Of a DNA stretch of 64,000 nucleotides, positions 8,538-16,116 are shown piece after piece. The notes beneath the pieces are model-generated. The model was given only the letters and a program-made list of their open reading frames with translations, made no database searches and was not told the origin of the DNA. The translations under genes were made by a program, and so were the position numbers. Numbering within the stretch: position 1 is the first letter of the stretch; each line of letters opens with the position of its first letter. Source of the DNA: Xanthomonas sp. F10 (GTDB lineage Bacteria; Pseudomonadota; Gammaproteobacteria; Xanthomonadales; Xanthomonadaceae); the NCBI RefSeq assembly GCF_014206815.1, contig NZ_JACHNP010000003.1, positions 372,001 to 436,000 of the forward strand. The letters are read 5' to 3'.

Positions 8538-8715
8538 GTGTCCGATACTATAGAACTAACCTCAAGGCGCATCCCACGCTAACAGTGTGTGACCCGGCCA
8601 TAGGCAGTGCGCTATGGGCTTTCTCGCCGAGCCGTACTATCGTGTTGTGCTGTTCGTACAGACTTGAGTTGCCAAGCCGAACACTTCACGCATCGGATCA
8701 ATAAGGGGATGACAC

Positions 8716-9177
8716 ATGCAAGCGATCCGCGTTGCCGCAGTGAAGATATTGACGCTCTTCGCCATCGTGTTGGTGGCAGGTCCGGCGCAGTCGATGTCGC
8801 TCGACTGGCGGCCGGTCTACTTCAGACAGGGACATCCGCTTGTAGGGGAGAACCTTGAGCAATCGACGGATAACACGGGTGGGCTTCAACTCGAGAATCT
8901 ACAGATGAATGTCTCGATCATGAAGGAGTATCCGAACGTCGCTTACGACTTGATGGGGAGGGCGAACGCAACTGAGTGCAGCCCTGCATCGTGCATGATG
9001 TTGTCGGCACGTCGCGCTGAACTTGTCTATGACTATCTGCTGGAGCAGGGCATTCCCGCATGCCAGATCAAGACCATCGTCGCCGCCGGCACCAGCAGTC
9101 CCATTGCGCTACCACAGGATGATGCACCCCCTGACAGGTCCGTGCACCTATTGGTGACACTCGGCACCACGTGCTGA
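8716..9177 (+). CDS. Exported OmpA-like domain protein
   Basis: The protein is 153 residues. A signal peptide (ILTLFAIVLVAGPAQS) is followed by a shortened OmpA-type peptidoglycan-binding fold: a VAYDLMGRA strand, LSARRAELVYDYLLEQGI helix, then a strand and an Asp/Arg pair (PPDRSVHLLV). LSxRRAxxVxxYLxxxG is the hallmark helix of OmpA C-terminal domains. Two Cys (ECSPASC) may form a disulfide. AAGGGGA lies 6 nt before the ATG. It likely sits in the periplasm near peptidoglycan. It is followed by a clear attC-like site, so it is probably cassette cargo. Confidence 0.65.
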   Translation: MQAIRVAAVKILTLFAIVLVAGPAQSMSLDWRPVYFRQGHPLVGENLEQSTDNTGGLQLENLQMNVSIMKEYPNVAYDLMGRANATECSPASCMMLSARRAELVYDYLLEQGIPACQIKTIVAAGTSSPIALPQDDAPPDRSVHLLVTLGTTC

Positions 9178-9219
9178 TGCAGTGAGACATCCCTTACGGA
9201 TCAGCTGGACCGTTGACTT

Positions 9220-9271
9220 CCGCCAACAAGCCGAATCCAATTCGCGGGTCGGCTTACTTCAGGCGTTAGGC
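9220..9271 (+). other. attC-like site with GTTAGGC core
   Basis: CCAACAAGCCGAATCC, CGGGTCGGCTTACTTCAGGC and GTTAGGC (9265-9271) form a well-preserved site with complementary inner arms (AAGCCGA/TCGGCTT). This is one of the best sites in the array. Confidence 0.75.
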
Positions 9272-9275
9272 CCCA

Positions 9276-9588
9276 ATGGATACATGGAAGCCGATCACAG
9301 CAGATGAGCTTAGCCAACTGATCGAGCGAGAGCTCGGTGGCTGTAAAAACTACCCAGCAAAAGGCATTCAAACAGATTAGGATGGCGCCGCGTGCAACGC
9401 CCATCGTTCGCGGAGACAATGTTGAGTCCGTCTTTGTCGTAGCGGAACGTGGTAATGAAGTGTTGTACTACGAAGACGTAGAAGAGGGCGTCAATGTGTC
9501 GCCCCTAGATAGCGATGGTGTCATTGCAAATCCGGGTTTCGAACAGTGGGAACTTGGCGATGCTCTGCATCACTGGCTTGGAGCCTAA
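9276..9588 (+). pseudogene. Frameshifted cassette gene
   Basis: The frame from ATG 9276, five bases after an intact attC core, reads MDTWKPITADELSQLIEREL and then stops at a TAG soon after. The next frame (+1) continues with KTTQQKAFKQIRMAPRATPI...VFVVAERGNEVLYYEDVEEG and ends just before the following attC-like site. Joined, the two give one plausible protein of about 100 residues, matching a widespread small family that I know only as hypothetical. The break is close to 9336-9345, near a run of five A. A sequencing error is possible. Confidence 0.6.
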
Positions 9589-9592
9589 CAAT

Positions 9593-9640
9593 TCGTCCAA
9601 TCCGACGCCGTTCGCGGCACGGCTTAACTCAGGTATTTGA
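9593..9640 (+). other. attC-like site (GCCTAAC end intact)
   Basis: GCCTAAC (9593-9599) is a perfect RYYYAAC box at the stop codon of the preceding frame. It is followed by AATTCGTCCAATCCGACGCC and GCACGGCTTAACTCAGG. The far core is decayed (GTATTTG). Confidence 0.7.
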
Positions 9641-9649
9641 GCGCAGATC

Positions 9650-9931
9650 ATGGGTGTCGAGATCATCTTCCCAATCGCTTGGCTTGTAAGCATCGTGTCC
9701 ATCATGTGGCTCGTGATTCGATCGCGCTCCGTAGCTACACGCGCGTACACACTTCCAACCCTTATCGGTTCCGTCCTCATTTCAGTTCTGTGGGCGGCCC
9801 TTGATCACAAGGATGGCTACTTCTGGCAATACGCACTAGCTTGGTTTGCGCCAGTAGTTGTCATACTTGGTAGCCAAGCACATGCCATCAAGTACATGCT
9901 GAGGCGTAGTGCGACAGCAAATTCGCGCTAA
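9650..9931 (+). CDS. Small membrane protein (cassette gene)
   Basis: A 93-residue protein with about three hydrophobic helices (residues 5-23, 34-50 and 60-78) and a basic C-terminus (KYMLRRSATANSR). It starts 10 nt after the attC-like site at 9593-9640 and its stop codon lies in the remains of another. No family recognised. Confidence 0.55.
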   Translation: MGVEIIFPIAWLVSIVSIMWLVIRSRSVATRAYTLPTLIGSVLISVLWAALDHKDGYFWQYALAWFAPVVVILGSQAHAIKYMLRRSATANSR

Positions 9932-10005
9932 CAGTTCATTCAAGCCAGAAACCAGGGCATACACTTTCTTGCGTGTGATACCTTTAAAAAATTCAGTCTG
10001 ACCCC
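9926..10005 (+). repeat. Partial attC-like site interrupted by palindromic element
   Basis: GCTAACAGTTCATTCAAGCC (9927-9946) is the left half of an attC-like site. It then breaks off into a copy of the local palindrome: GGGCATACACTTTCTTGCGTGTGATACC ... ATTCAGTCTGACCCCC, parallel in layout to 5316-5365. The right half of the site is missing, which suggests the element inserted into it or recombined across it. Confidence 0.55.
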
Positions 10006-10100
10006 CGTTCTACAGTAGCCATAGCGCTAGTGCTGAGCGGACCTGCTCGAGGATCGCTTCACGCCGCGCTTCTGCGGCAAGAGGAACAAATAGGCCACAG

Positions 10101-10427
10101 ATGGACGGTACAGCGATTCGGTTAGGGATTGTGGCGCTGCTCTTTGTCATGTGTGCTTCGGTGAACTATTCCGCTCTCCGGGCGGCTGGTGGCCTGCCGA
10201 GTAGGATGAGGACCCTTGGCGTGATGTTTGGCGCTGTCGGCATCCTTCTGATGGTTCTGGTGGTGTTATGCGTCTTCATCTCCCTGCTTCAATACGTCAT
10301 CGGCAGCGCCTATCTTGTCGCAAGACTATTGGATCCCCTCCTCTTGGGCGCAGGGTGCTGCACCATCGGCTCACTCATCATCCTTGTGCTTGGCGCGCGA
10401 GGCCGGCATGACCCCAAAACCCGCTGA
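10101..10427 (+). CDS. Small membrane protein, 108 aa
   Basis: MDGTAIRLGIVALLFVM begins the first of three or four hydrophobic helices; the rest includes VGILLMVLVVLCVFISLL and LLLGAGCCTIGSLIILVLGA. The short polar tail is basic. It follows the interrupted attC site. No family recognised; part of the accessory cargo. Confidence 0.55.
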   Translation: MDGTAIRLGIVALLFVMCASVNYSALRAAGGLPSRMRTLGVMFGAVGILLMVLVVLCVFISLLQYVIGSAYLVARLLDPLLLGAGCCTIGSLIILVLGARGRHDPKTR

Positions 10428-10477
10428 CTCATTCGGACCGATTGCATTCAGTGGATCGACGCAATGCAAGCGGATAG

Positions 10478-10869
10478 CGCTCTGAATGCCACAACGGTGT
10501 TGCCCGCAACTTCGCCCGATGCGGCGCATATGACGACGGCTCGTTCGTCGGCCGCCTCCATGAAGAGATGCGTTTGGACTGGGATGAGTACTGGTTTCTG
10601 GAGAAGGCCCTGTACGACTTGGTGACCGATGGCGAACTTGAGCGCGAGAGGCATGGCACCTGTTCCGCGTCTTCAGCTTCGTGCTGATGCTTCTTGGCTG
10701 CCACTTCGATCCGAACGATGTGTTTGCAATCAAGGGCGTCTCCGACGAAGACGTCAGCGGCCTGCGCGCGCGGTTCCAGTTTGTGTTTGAAGGCTTCTAT
10801 GCTGGCAGGATGCGGGCATACGATAGCTTTGACCCACCCAACCCGTTGTTGGCGTCGACCCACCACTAA
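10478..10869 (+). pseudogene. Frameshifted Imm41-like immunity gene
   Basis: One frame reads RNFARCGAYDDGSFVGRLHEEMRLDWDEYWFLEKALYDL (from about 10505). It leaves the reading frame near 10648, where the next frame continues EAWHLFRVFSFVLMLLGCHFDPNDVFAIKG...VFEGFYAGRM to a stop at 10869. Together they match, in order, the Imm41 immunity family pattern (N-terminal YDD/SF, DWDEYW helix, FRxFS and a xxFEGFxxGxM end). No good start codon remains upstream of the first frame. Known members are predicted to neutralise polymorphic toxins; this copy looks inactive. Confidence 0.6.
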
Positions 10870-10887
10870 GCACATCAGGCGCAACCA

Positions 10888-11214
10888 ATGGATCTGTCCC
10901 AACTCGACTTCCACGACGCGACGCTGTTGGGCGTTTGCCTCGACCCGGTGGAGCGTACCGTCGAGATCCGGCTCGCCTATTACCCATCTAGTCAATCGCG
11001 CGTCAGGGTACCTGCGGTCCTTAATTTTCGCGACGTCACGCGGTTCAATCAGATCAGCGACATGGATGTGCTGCAGGCACACGCCGGGCCTGGAAACATC
11101 ACGGACTTCATCTGTGGGGAGTCACAAGTGGCGAGTCATCTGTATCTTGTCGGTGGCCTTATCGAAATCGCTGCTGCGTCTGTTACATGCTCAGTCGCTG
11201 CCGAGACCTCGTAG
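10888..11214 (+). CDS. Hypothetical protein, 108 aa
   Basis: The protein begins MDLSQLDFHDATLLGVCLDPVERTVEIRLAYYP and ends in a beta-rich half (LYLVGGLIEIAAASV). The FHDATL...V start is common to a group of small orphan proteins often found near immunity genes, but I cannot name the family. It follows the Imm41-like remnant by 18 nt. Function unknown. Confidence 0.55.
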   Translation: MDLSQLDFHDATLLGVCLDPVERTVEIRLAYYPSSQSRVRVPAVLNFRDVTRFNQISDMDVLQAHAGPGNITDFICGESQVASHLYLVGGLIEIAAASVTCSVAAETS

Positions 11215-11341
11215 AAGAGTTAGTACTGTTTCTCGGGATCGTGGAGATCGACCCATTCCGAAGGTCTTCAGAGGGATGCGCGGTTTATTTCTGGTGTGGA
11301 CATTTTTCTTTCTGCTACTCATCTAATATGGTGCTACTGGC

Positions 11342-11746
11342 ATGATCAGAAACCTCTCGATTGCAGCATGCTTCTTCTTCGCTGCGGCTTGCAACGCTCA
11401 ACCTCAACATCACTATTCAAGGGTTGCCTTTGTCGAGACCAATGCTGCCGGAAAGGAGATCAGGAAGCTGACGTTCGAGTTGACTGACCAGCCGGCCAAG
11501 ACATGTATTTCCGGTGAGTGGAAGCAGGCACATGTTGTATCTGATCCCGGGCGCTATACCAAGACCCCCGCCTACACAATAACGGATGGCCAGTTGGAGG
11601 TTCTCCTGATCAACACGGTCTGTGATGGGTACGACTCCTACGTCGGAACCATCACCGGCACGACATTCTCTGGTGACCACGTCGCGTACGGGCTGGGTTT
11701 CCACAAGATCCTTGGCAAGGTCGAAGGCACCTACACAGCGCCATGA
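11342..11746 (+). CDS. Putative lipoprotein, 134 aa
   Basis: The N-terminus MIRNLSIAACFFFAAACNAQ is a short lipoprotein signal with a lipobox-like AAAC. The mature part is polar and beta-rich (AFVETNAAGKEIRKLTFELT, YTITDGQLEVLLINTVCDGYD) with a Cys pair that could pair after export. No family recognised. Likely a membrane-anchored periplasmic protein. Confidence 0.6.
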   Translation: MIRNLSIAACFFFAAACNAQPQHHYSRVAFVETNAAGKEIRKLTFELTDQPAKTCISGEWKQAHVVSDPGRYTKTPAYTITDGQLEVLLINTVCDGYDSYVGTITGTTFSGDHVAYGLGFHKILGKVEGTYTAP

Positions 11747-11926
11747 GTTGGGGCCGACTAACGCAGGTGTATCGAATCGGCTCCCTGACTTGCTTGGCAC
11801 ATCCGCTGAACCAAAAACTGACGTCGTCAGGATGGGTACGGCCAACAAGGACGGATTGACTGCGCCGATCACTCGGTAAGGATCACGCCACACCGAGCCT
11901 AGGCGATCGGATCGCGATGGGATGCC

Positions 11927-12379
11927 ATGAGCAAGTACACCTTCGAAATAACCCATTTTCTGTCCGATCGAGAGGTCGCTGAACTCGAGGCGGAGTGCGC
12001 GCCTTCGTTTCAAATGCTCAACCGGCGCTACATGCCAGACGTAGACCTTTCGCAAGGGTACACCCCGGAACCGGAGTATCTCGATCTAGTCCGCACGTCC
12101 TGGTTGGTCGATGAAGAGAGCGACCGCCCCGAACACACGGCATTGGTCGAGGGACTTGGCTTCGCCTTCGGCAAGTTGTTGCAGCAACGCACCGCCCTGC
12201 GTTGGTGTGTCGCGCGGGACAGCGACGGCGCTTTTCTCACGATGGGACGGATGGACGAAAACCCGGCAAAGGTTTCGGTCCCCGTCTTTAGCTATGTCGA
12301 GAAGCGAGAAAAGCTAATGAACGGCGAGGTCTTCAGCGACTTCTTCAAGCAACTCTCGCCCGACGTGCTCGGCGCTTGA
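11927..12379 (+). CDS. Hypothetical protein, possibly DUF3806-like, 150 aa
   Basis: The protein has an acidic N-terminal half. The central LGFAFGKLLQQRTALRWCVARDSDGAFLTM resembles the DUF3806 core, where a helix with a conserved Gly leads into a LRW strand followed by a charged turn. The link is tentative. Its stop is about 90 nt before the next start. It is soluble, with no signal peptide. Confidence 0.5.
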   Translation: MSKYTFEITHFLSDREVAELEAECAPSFQMLNRRYMPDVDLSQGYTPEPEYLDLVRTSWLVDEESDRPEHTALVEGLGFAFGKLLQQRTALRWCVARDSDGAFLTMGRMDENPAKVSVPVFSYVEKREKLMNGEVFSDFFKQLSPDVLGA

Positions 12380-12471
12380 GTCGACATAGACGTGGCTTGC
12401 CGGCGGAATTGGCTTCCAAGACTCAGTCAATGTTGATTCGCATGGTGGCCCCCCATCCAGGATGTACGCTT

Positions 12472-12864
12472 ATGTCGACCTGTCAGAAAGGCAGTTCTCC
12501 CGTAGGTTGGTATGTAGGTACCTACGTGATTCGCTTCATCGAACTCGATGCCGTTGGTAACGACGACCCGCAAGAAGAGTTTCTAGCATGGGAAAACACG
12601 GTCATTGTCAGTGCTCCTGACTTCGACGAGGCTTATAGGAAGGTTGTTGCCGTGGCGGAGACGACGACCGATCCCTACAAGGGCGGTCCCGACGGGATTC
12701 CTGTCCAGTGGGTATTCGAAGGTGTCACGCAGCTCCTGCCCATCTATGAGTCGCTTGAGGATGGGGCCGAGATCATGTACGAGGAACACGAATCCATTCG
12801 GCTCGATGCGCTGAGGCAGCGGGTGATGTCGCTAGAAGCGCTGAAGGATCAACTGGGTGCATGA
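12472..12864 (+). CDS. DUF4288-like protein
   Basis: The core GWYVGTYVIRFIELD...EEFLAWENTVIVSAPDFDEAYRKVVA...PVQWVFEGVTQLLPIYESLEDGAEIMYEE follows the DUF4288 pattern: a WYV strand, a WENTxxV strand, a helix with a Tyr-Asp/Arg-Lys, then a W(V/I)F-G-x-xxLxPI(Y/D)E-LxDG-E stretch. DUF4288 proteins have been proposed as immunity proteins. A longer frame opens at 12376; the ATG at 12472 gives the usual N-terminus and has an AGG 10 nt upstream. Starts at 12430 and 12442 are alternatives. Confidence 0.65.
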   Translation: MSTCQKGSSPVGWYVGTYVIRFIELDAVGNDDPQEEFLAWENTVIVSAPDFDEAYRKVVAVAETTTDPYKGGPDGIPVQWVFEGVTQLLPIYESLEDGAEIMYEEHESIRLDALRQRVMSLEALKDQLGA

Positions 12865-12874
12865 CCGCGACGCC

Positions 12875-12979
12875 ATGGAAGCACCAAAATGGCATGTATT
12901 GGATGCCCCCGCTGGGATTCGCTTCTTCGCCATTCTGCTTGACATCTTTGTGTTAGCCGTGATGCCCGGCGCCGTGTAA
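12875..12979 (+). CDS. Possible small membrane peptide, likely fragment
   Basis: A 34-residue frame, MEAPKWHVLDAPAGIRFFAILLDIFVLAVMPGAV, lies between two cassette genes and stops exactly at an attC-like TTCATTGAAGCC stretch. The AGIRFFAxxxD start resembles the first helix of an RDD membrane protein, so it may be a truncated copy. Confidence 0.3.
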   Translation: MEAPKWHVLDAPAGIRFFAILLDIFVLAVMPGAV

Positions 12980-13018
12980 CTGTCTATCCCTTCATTGAAG
13001 CCAACACCGACCTACGCA
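12974..13018 (+). other. Partial attC-like site
   Basis: GTAACTGTCTATCCCTTCATTGAAGCCAACACCGACC resembles the left half of the sites elsewhere in the array (TTCATTCAAGCCGACGCC). The GGCTTAACTCAGG half is missing; the next gene starts directly after. Confidence 0.4.
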
Positions 13019-13019
13019 C

Positions 13020-13376
13020 ATGTTTGCAAACTGGAAGTGGCCAAGAACATTTCACCTCGGCCTGCTCCGACCCAGGTTCGCCCTGGCCGTTCTTCTGGTC
13101 TGGTTCCCCGGGCTAAGCTTTGCTGGCTATCTCGACAACTGGAACGGTGAATTCGCTACGTCGGCGTCGTTGACCGTTGCCGGTATTGTTCTTGCTCTAT
13201 CTGCCTGGTCGTTTTGGCGTCTTGCCGCGAGCGAGCGGACGTGGGCTAGGGTGATGCGTCCCACTGTCGATCGCGCGTCGTATCTTTCGGGCGTGCGGGT
13301 TGGCGTCTACATCACCGCGCCTGTGGCGCTGTTCTGTTTTCTGAAGGCTGCCCGCCTCTGGTGGGTAGGTAACTGA
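13020..13376 (+). CDS. Small membrane protein, 118 aa
   Basis: Three hydrophobic segments are visible (about residues 18-36, 48-68 and 93-112), separated by a basic loop (ERTWARVMRPTVDR). It starts right after a partial attC-like site. No family recognised. Confidence 0.55.
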   Translation: MFANWKWPRTFHLGLLRPRFALAVLLVWFPGLSFAGYLDNWNGEFATSASLTVAGIVLALSAWSFWRLAASERTWARVMRPTVDRASYLSGVRVGVYITAPVALFCFLKAARLWWVGN

Positions 13377-13441
13377 GGCACGTGACTGATCTAGAATCTC
13401 GCGTCGCCGTTAGCGCAGCATTCCCAGGGCGCGTTCCCCCC

Positions 13442-13705
13442 ATGACCACATTCCAATTCCAACCCCGATGGAAGGAAGAACTCGTCTGCATCGGCCCGGG
13501 CGGCGAGTTCGTGCTGGATTTCCCGATGGGCGTGCCGTCTGTCTACGTGCCCACCGAGCACGCCTGGGCGCAGAGCGCACCTGCATGGGCGCGTGAGCTG
13601 TGGCCGGTGTTCAAGGCCGAGCTGGAGGCCTGGTGCGAAGAGCACAACGTGCAGTTCTTCCTGGATGGATCGGCCAAGTGCTACGGAGTCGTCGCCAAGG
13701 CCTAG
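13442..13705 (+). CDS. Hypothetical protein, 87 aa
   Basis: A small soluble protein (MTTFQFQPRWKEELVCIGPGGEFVLDFPMG...) rich in Trp and Glu, ending in NVQFFLDGSAKCYG. The frame extends upstream to 13382, but the ATG at 13442 begins the conserved-looking part. No family recognised. It lies between the cassette array and the Tdi1-like pseudogene. Confidence 0.5.
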   Translation: MTTFQFQPRWKEELVCIGPGGEFVLDFPMGVPSVYVPTEHAWAQSAPAWARELWPVFKAELEAWCEEHNVQFFLDGSAKCYGVVAKA

Positions 13706-13775
13706 GTGAACACGATGACAGCAGGCGGAAGCGCGTGGCTTGGTATCCTGGCACGCCATCGCCGCAAGGTCTCCA

Positions 13776-14233
13776 ATGAGCCAGAGTGCAGAGCGCGCCG
13801 ACGCGACGAACGTCCCGCTGTATTACCTGATCACGCCGGAATCGCACGTGGTGCTCGGCCCCTGGGCGGACGCGTTCCCGGCGTATACCGTCGTCGTCGG
13901 CTACTCGAGTCTCGGCCACTTCTTTCTGCATGATCCGGCCAGCCAGGATTACGCGGTGCTGCATCCGTTCAAGGCTGCCGGCAAGTCGTATGGCGCGCAC
14001 GCCTCCACTGCGGCGTTCGAGGCGGCGATCCTGCGCGATCCGGGCTTCGAGGAGTACGTGTTGCGCGGCGACCACGTCCGGGCGATCGCTGCGCGTCTGG
14101 GCCCGTTGAAGCCCGGACAGATCTATATCCGCAACCGTATCCGACGCTGGGCGGAACGGAAGCGCCCGAGACCTATGACAAGGGCGATGTGTGGGTCTTC
14201 GCGGAGCTTGTCGCGCAAAGCGTGGGTCTGTGA
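13776..14233 (+). pseudogene. Frameshifted T6SS Tdi1/DUF1851-like immunity gene
   Basis: The first frame reads NVPLYYLITPESHVVLGPWADAFPAYTVVVGYSSLGHFFLHDP...LHPFKAAGKSYG...GFEEYVLRGDHV...GQIYI. This is the arrangement of the C-terminal domain of the Tdi1/DUF1851 immunity family. Near 14131-14136 it leaves the frame; the next frame gives PYPTLGGTEAPETYDKGDVWVFAELVAQSVGL and a TGA at 14231-14233, a natural end for this family. Restoring one base (CGCAACC to CGCCAACC) would heal the gene, so a recent mutation or a sequencing error is likely. Confidence 0.65.
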
Positions 14234-14279
14234 CGCAAACTGGAATCACATCGCGGGACGCGATCTTCTAAGTGAGAAC

Positions 14280-14305
14280 CCGGGCGGCACCACATCGCCG
14301 CCCGG
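14280..14305. terminator. Hairpin between convergent genes
   Basis: A 9-bp perfect stem CCGGGCGGC/GCCGCCCGG with an 8-nt loop lies between the + strand Tdi1-like gene and the - strand gene that follows. It has no T-run. Confidence 0.4.
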
Positions 14306-14340
14306 ATTACACGCAACGCGAAAACCGCAGAGGTCACGCC

Positions 14341-15018
14341 TCAGCGCTTCGCCGCCTCGCGCCGGTACACGCCACTGAAGCTCACGTTGGCGCCGCCGCA
14401 TTCCAGGTTGTCCGATGCCACCAGCAGGTCGCCGACCAGCTGCAGGCGGACCTTGCAGTCGTCCTGGCTGAGTTCCAGCCGATTGCCTTCCGGAAAGGCA
14501 CGCGCGGTCAAGGAACCAAGGTGCGGCCCACCAGGGGCCTGATCGGGGCTCGGGTTGGCGCTTGGCCAGTAGGCATCGCCGTTGGCGGTGAGGGTGCCGT
14601 CGCCGTTGGCGATCAGCTGCAGTTCGTTGTCGCCGTCGTGCCAGTGACCCACCCAGGCCTGCGGCTTCGGTGCGGCGGTCGCCGGCAGCGGCTGCACGCT
14701 GGACGCTGCCACCCAGCCGGCGCTGCCGCCGACCTTGTTGGGGTAGAACGCGCAGACGAAGCCGCCCTTGCGCTGCGCCAGGATCACCGTGTCGTCCTTG
14801 ACCACATAGGCGCGCTGCCGGCACGCGGCTTCGCCCTTGGCCGGGCAGCCGTCGTCGTCGTTGAGCAGGTACAGGCGCGGCACCGCGACCTTGGCGAGCG
14901 AGAACCCGGCCGTGCTCATGGGGAAGCCGCCATTGCGGCACATCGCCGTGTCCTCGTCCGGCGCCGCGTAGGCCAGTGCGGGAACTGCCAACAAGGCGAG
15001 CAGCCAGGTCTTGTGCAT
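14341..15018 (-). CDS. Secreted hypothetical protein, 225 aa
   Basis: The signal peptide MHKTWLLALLAVPALAYA is clean and decides the start against a much longer upstream frame. The mature part has two predicted modules: a Cys-containing N-terminal half (MCRNGG...GCPAKGEAACRQRAYVVKDDTVILA) and a C-terminal half that resembles a small lipocalin-like barrel (WVGHWHDGDNELQLIANGDGTLTANGDAYW...LELSQDDCKVRLQLVGDLLVASDNLECGGANVSFSGVYRR). Probably periplasmic. Function unknown. Confidence 0.65.
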   Translation of the reverse strand: MHKTWLLALLAVPALAYAAPDEDTAMCRNGGFPMSTAGFSLAKVAVPRLYLLNDDDGCPAKGEAACRQRAYVVKDDTVILAQRKGGFVCAFYPNKVGGSAGWVAASSVQPLPATAAPKPQAWVGHWHDGDNELQLIANGDGTLTANGDAYWPSANPSPDQAPGGPHLGSLTARAFPEGNRLELSQDDCKVRLQLVGDLLVASDNLECGGANVSFSGVYRREAAKR

Positions 15019-15227
15019 CAGAGTCGCTCCAAAGGTGGGGCGGTAGTGTGGTCCATTGCGGGTGAACCGGTGGCGAGTGAATCGGTGGCGAGGATGTGGC
15101 GGGTGTCTGGCCGGCAGGGGCAGCGGCATCGACCCCGGCGAACGCCTCGACTTGTCAGGTAGATGCCATCAGGCACGCCGCAGGGATACCCTTGCGATCC
15201 AGTTCTCGGATGCAAGAGGATGGTGGA

Positions 15228-15662
15228 ATGGCAGTGAAGTACCTGGCCGGCGATGTCTTCGCGATCCCGTTGGATGCGGGGACGTACGCGCTCTGCCAAG
15301 TGCTGTGGGCGCCGCAGGGCGACTATCGCAAGGTGGTCGGTTTCTGTGTGCTGGAACAGCAGGCATCGGAACCGACGCTTGGCGCGTCGCCGGCACAGCC
15401 GCTGCCGGTGCGCGATGGCGACAAGGACATCCGAATGCTGTTCACCGGCACCCGGAAACTCAGGAGCGGCGAATGGCAGATCGTCGGCCACGCGCCGCTG
15501 CCCCAAGACGCCAGGAAGTTGCTGACCTTCCATATCGCCGGCGCCTTGCACGAAGGCGACACCTTCGTGCGGATGCTGTCGGTGGACGAATACGCGCGCT
15601 ATCCCTCGATGTCGGTGCTCGGATTCGAGCTGGTGCAGCGGCTGCTGAGCGACAGCCGATGA
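15228..15662 (+). CDS. Imm26-like immunity protein
   Basis: MAVKYLAGDVFAIPLDAGTYALCQVL is the classical opening of Imm26-type proteins, in which a KxxxGDxFxxPL strand and a following YxxxxVL strand form a small barrel. The remaining 110 residues are consistent in length. Such proteins are predicted to bind and neutralise polymorphic toxins; no toxin gene is next to it. AGAGGA lies 7 nt before the ATG; the long upstream extension has no start support. Confidence 0.65.
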   Translation: MAVKYLAGDVFAIPLDAGTYALCQVLWAPQGDYRKVVGFCVLEQQASEPTLGASPAQPLPVRDGDKDIRMLFTGTRKLRSGEWQIVGHAPLPQDARKLLTFHIAGALHEGDTFVRMLSVDEYARYPSMSVLGFELVQRLLSDSR

Positions 15663-15775
15663 TCGGGCGCTCCGGCCGTTGACGGCCAGTGGCCGCTCGG
15701 CGAGCATCGCATGCAGCCTCGGCGCAGCGGCGTGGCCAACGCCGCACACCACTTCTGTCTGGATCAGGTGACACC

Positions 15776-16057
15776 ATGCCCGCAAGCCTGTTGACCGAGG
15801 TGGTCCTGCGCCCGCTGGTCGAGATCGTCCTCTACGGTCTGTGCTATGTCGTCGGCATGCTCGTGGTGCCGACGTTCTCGTTCGGCTACTACAGCGTCGA
15901 ACCGTGGAGCAGCAAACGGCGCAGCAAATCCGGCAGGCGCAGCGCCTATCTGGCCCCACGCGTGGTTTCGGCCGACGCGGCGGCCTTCTGGGGCGGGTTT
16001 GCCCTGGTGGGATTTGGGTTGTTGGGCTATGCGCTGTGGAGCGCGGCGGGCGCTTAA
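15776..16057 (+). CDS. Small membrane protein, 93 aa
   Basis: Two hydrophobic helices (about residues 8-30 and 68-90) flank a basic, Ser-rich loop (WSSKRRSKSGRRSAYLAP). The frame opens further upstream but the ATG at 15776 gives a sensible N-terminus. No family recognised. Confidence 0.5.
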   Translation: MPASLLTEVVLRPLVEIVLYGLCYVVGMLVVPTFSFGYYSVEPWSSKRRSKSGRRSAYLAPRVVSADAAAFWGGFALVGFGLLGYALWSAAGA

Positions 16058-16116
16058 CCTCGAAGCGGCTGCACCGCGCTACGCTCCCTGGCCTTGGACT
16101 GCAAAGGATTGCACCG

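Noticed and set aside
11276-11326. 16-residue hydrophobic peptide MRGLFLVWTFFFLLLI
   Set aside because: Too short to support without expression evidence, although a GAGGG precedes it.
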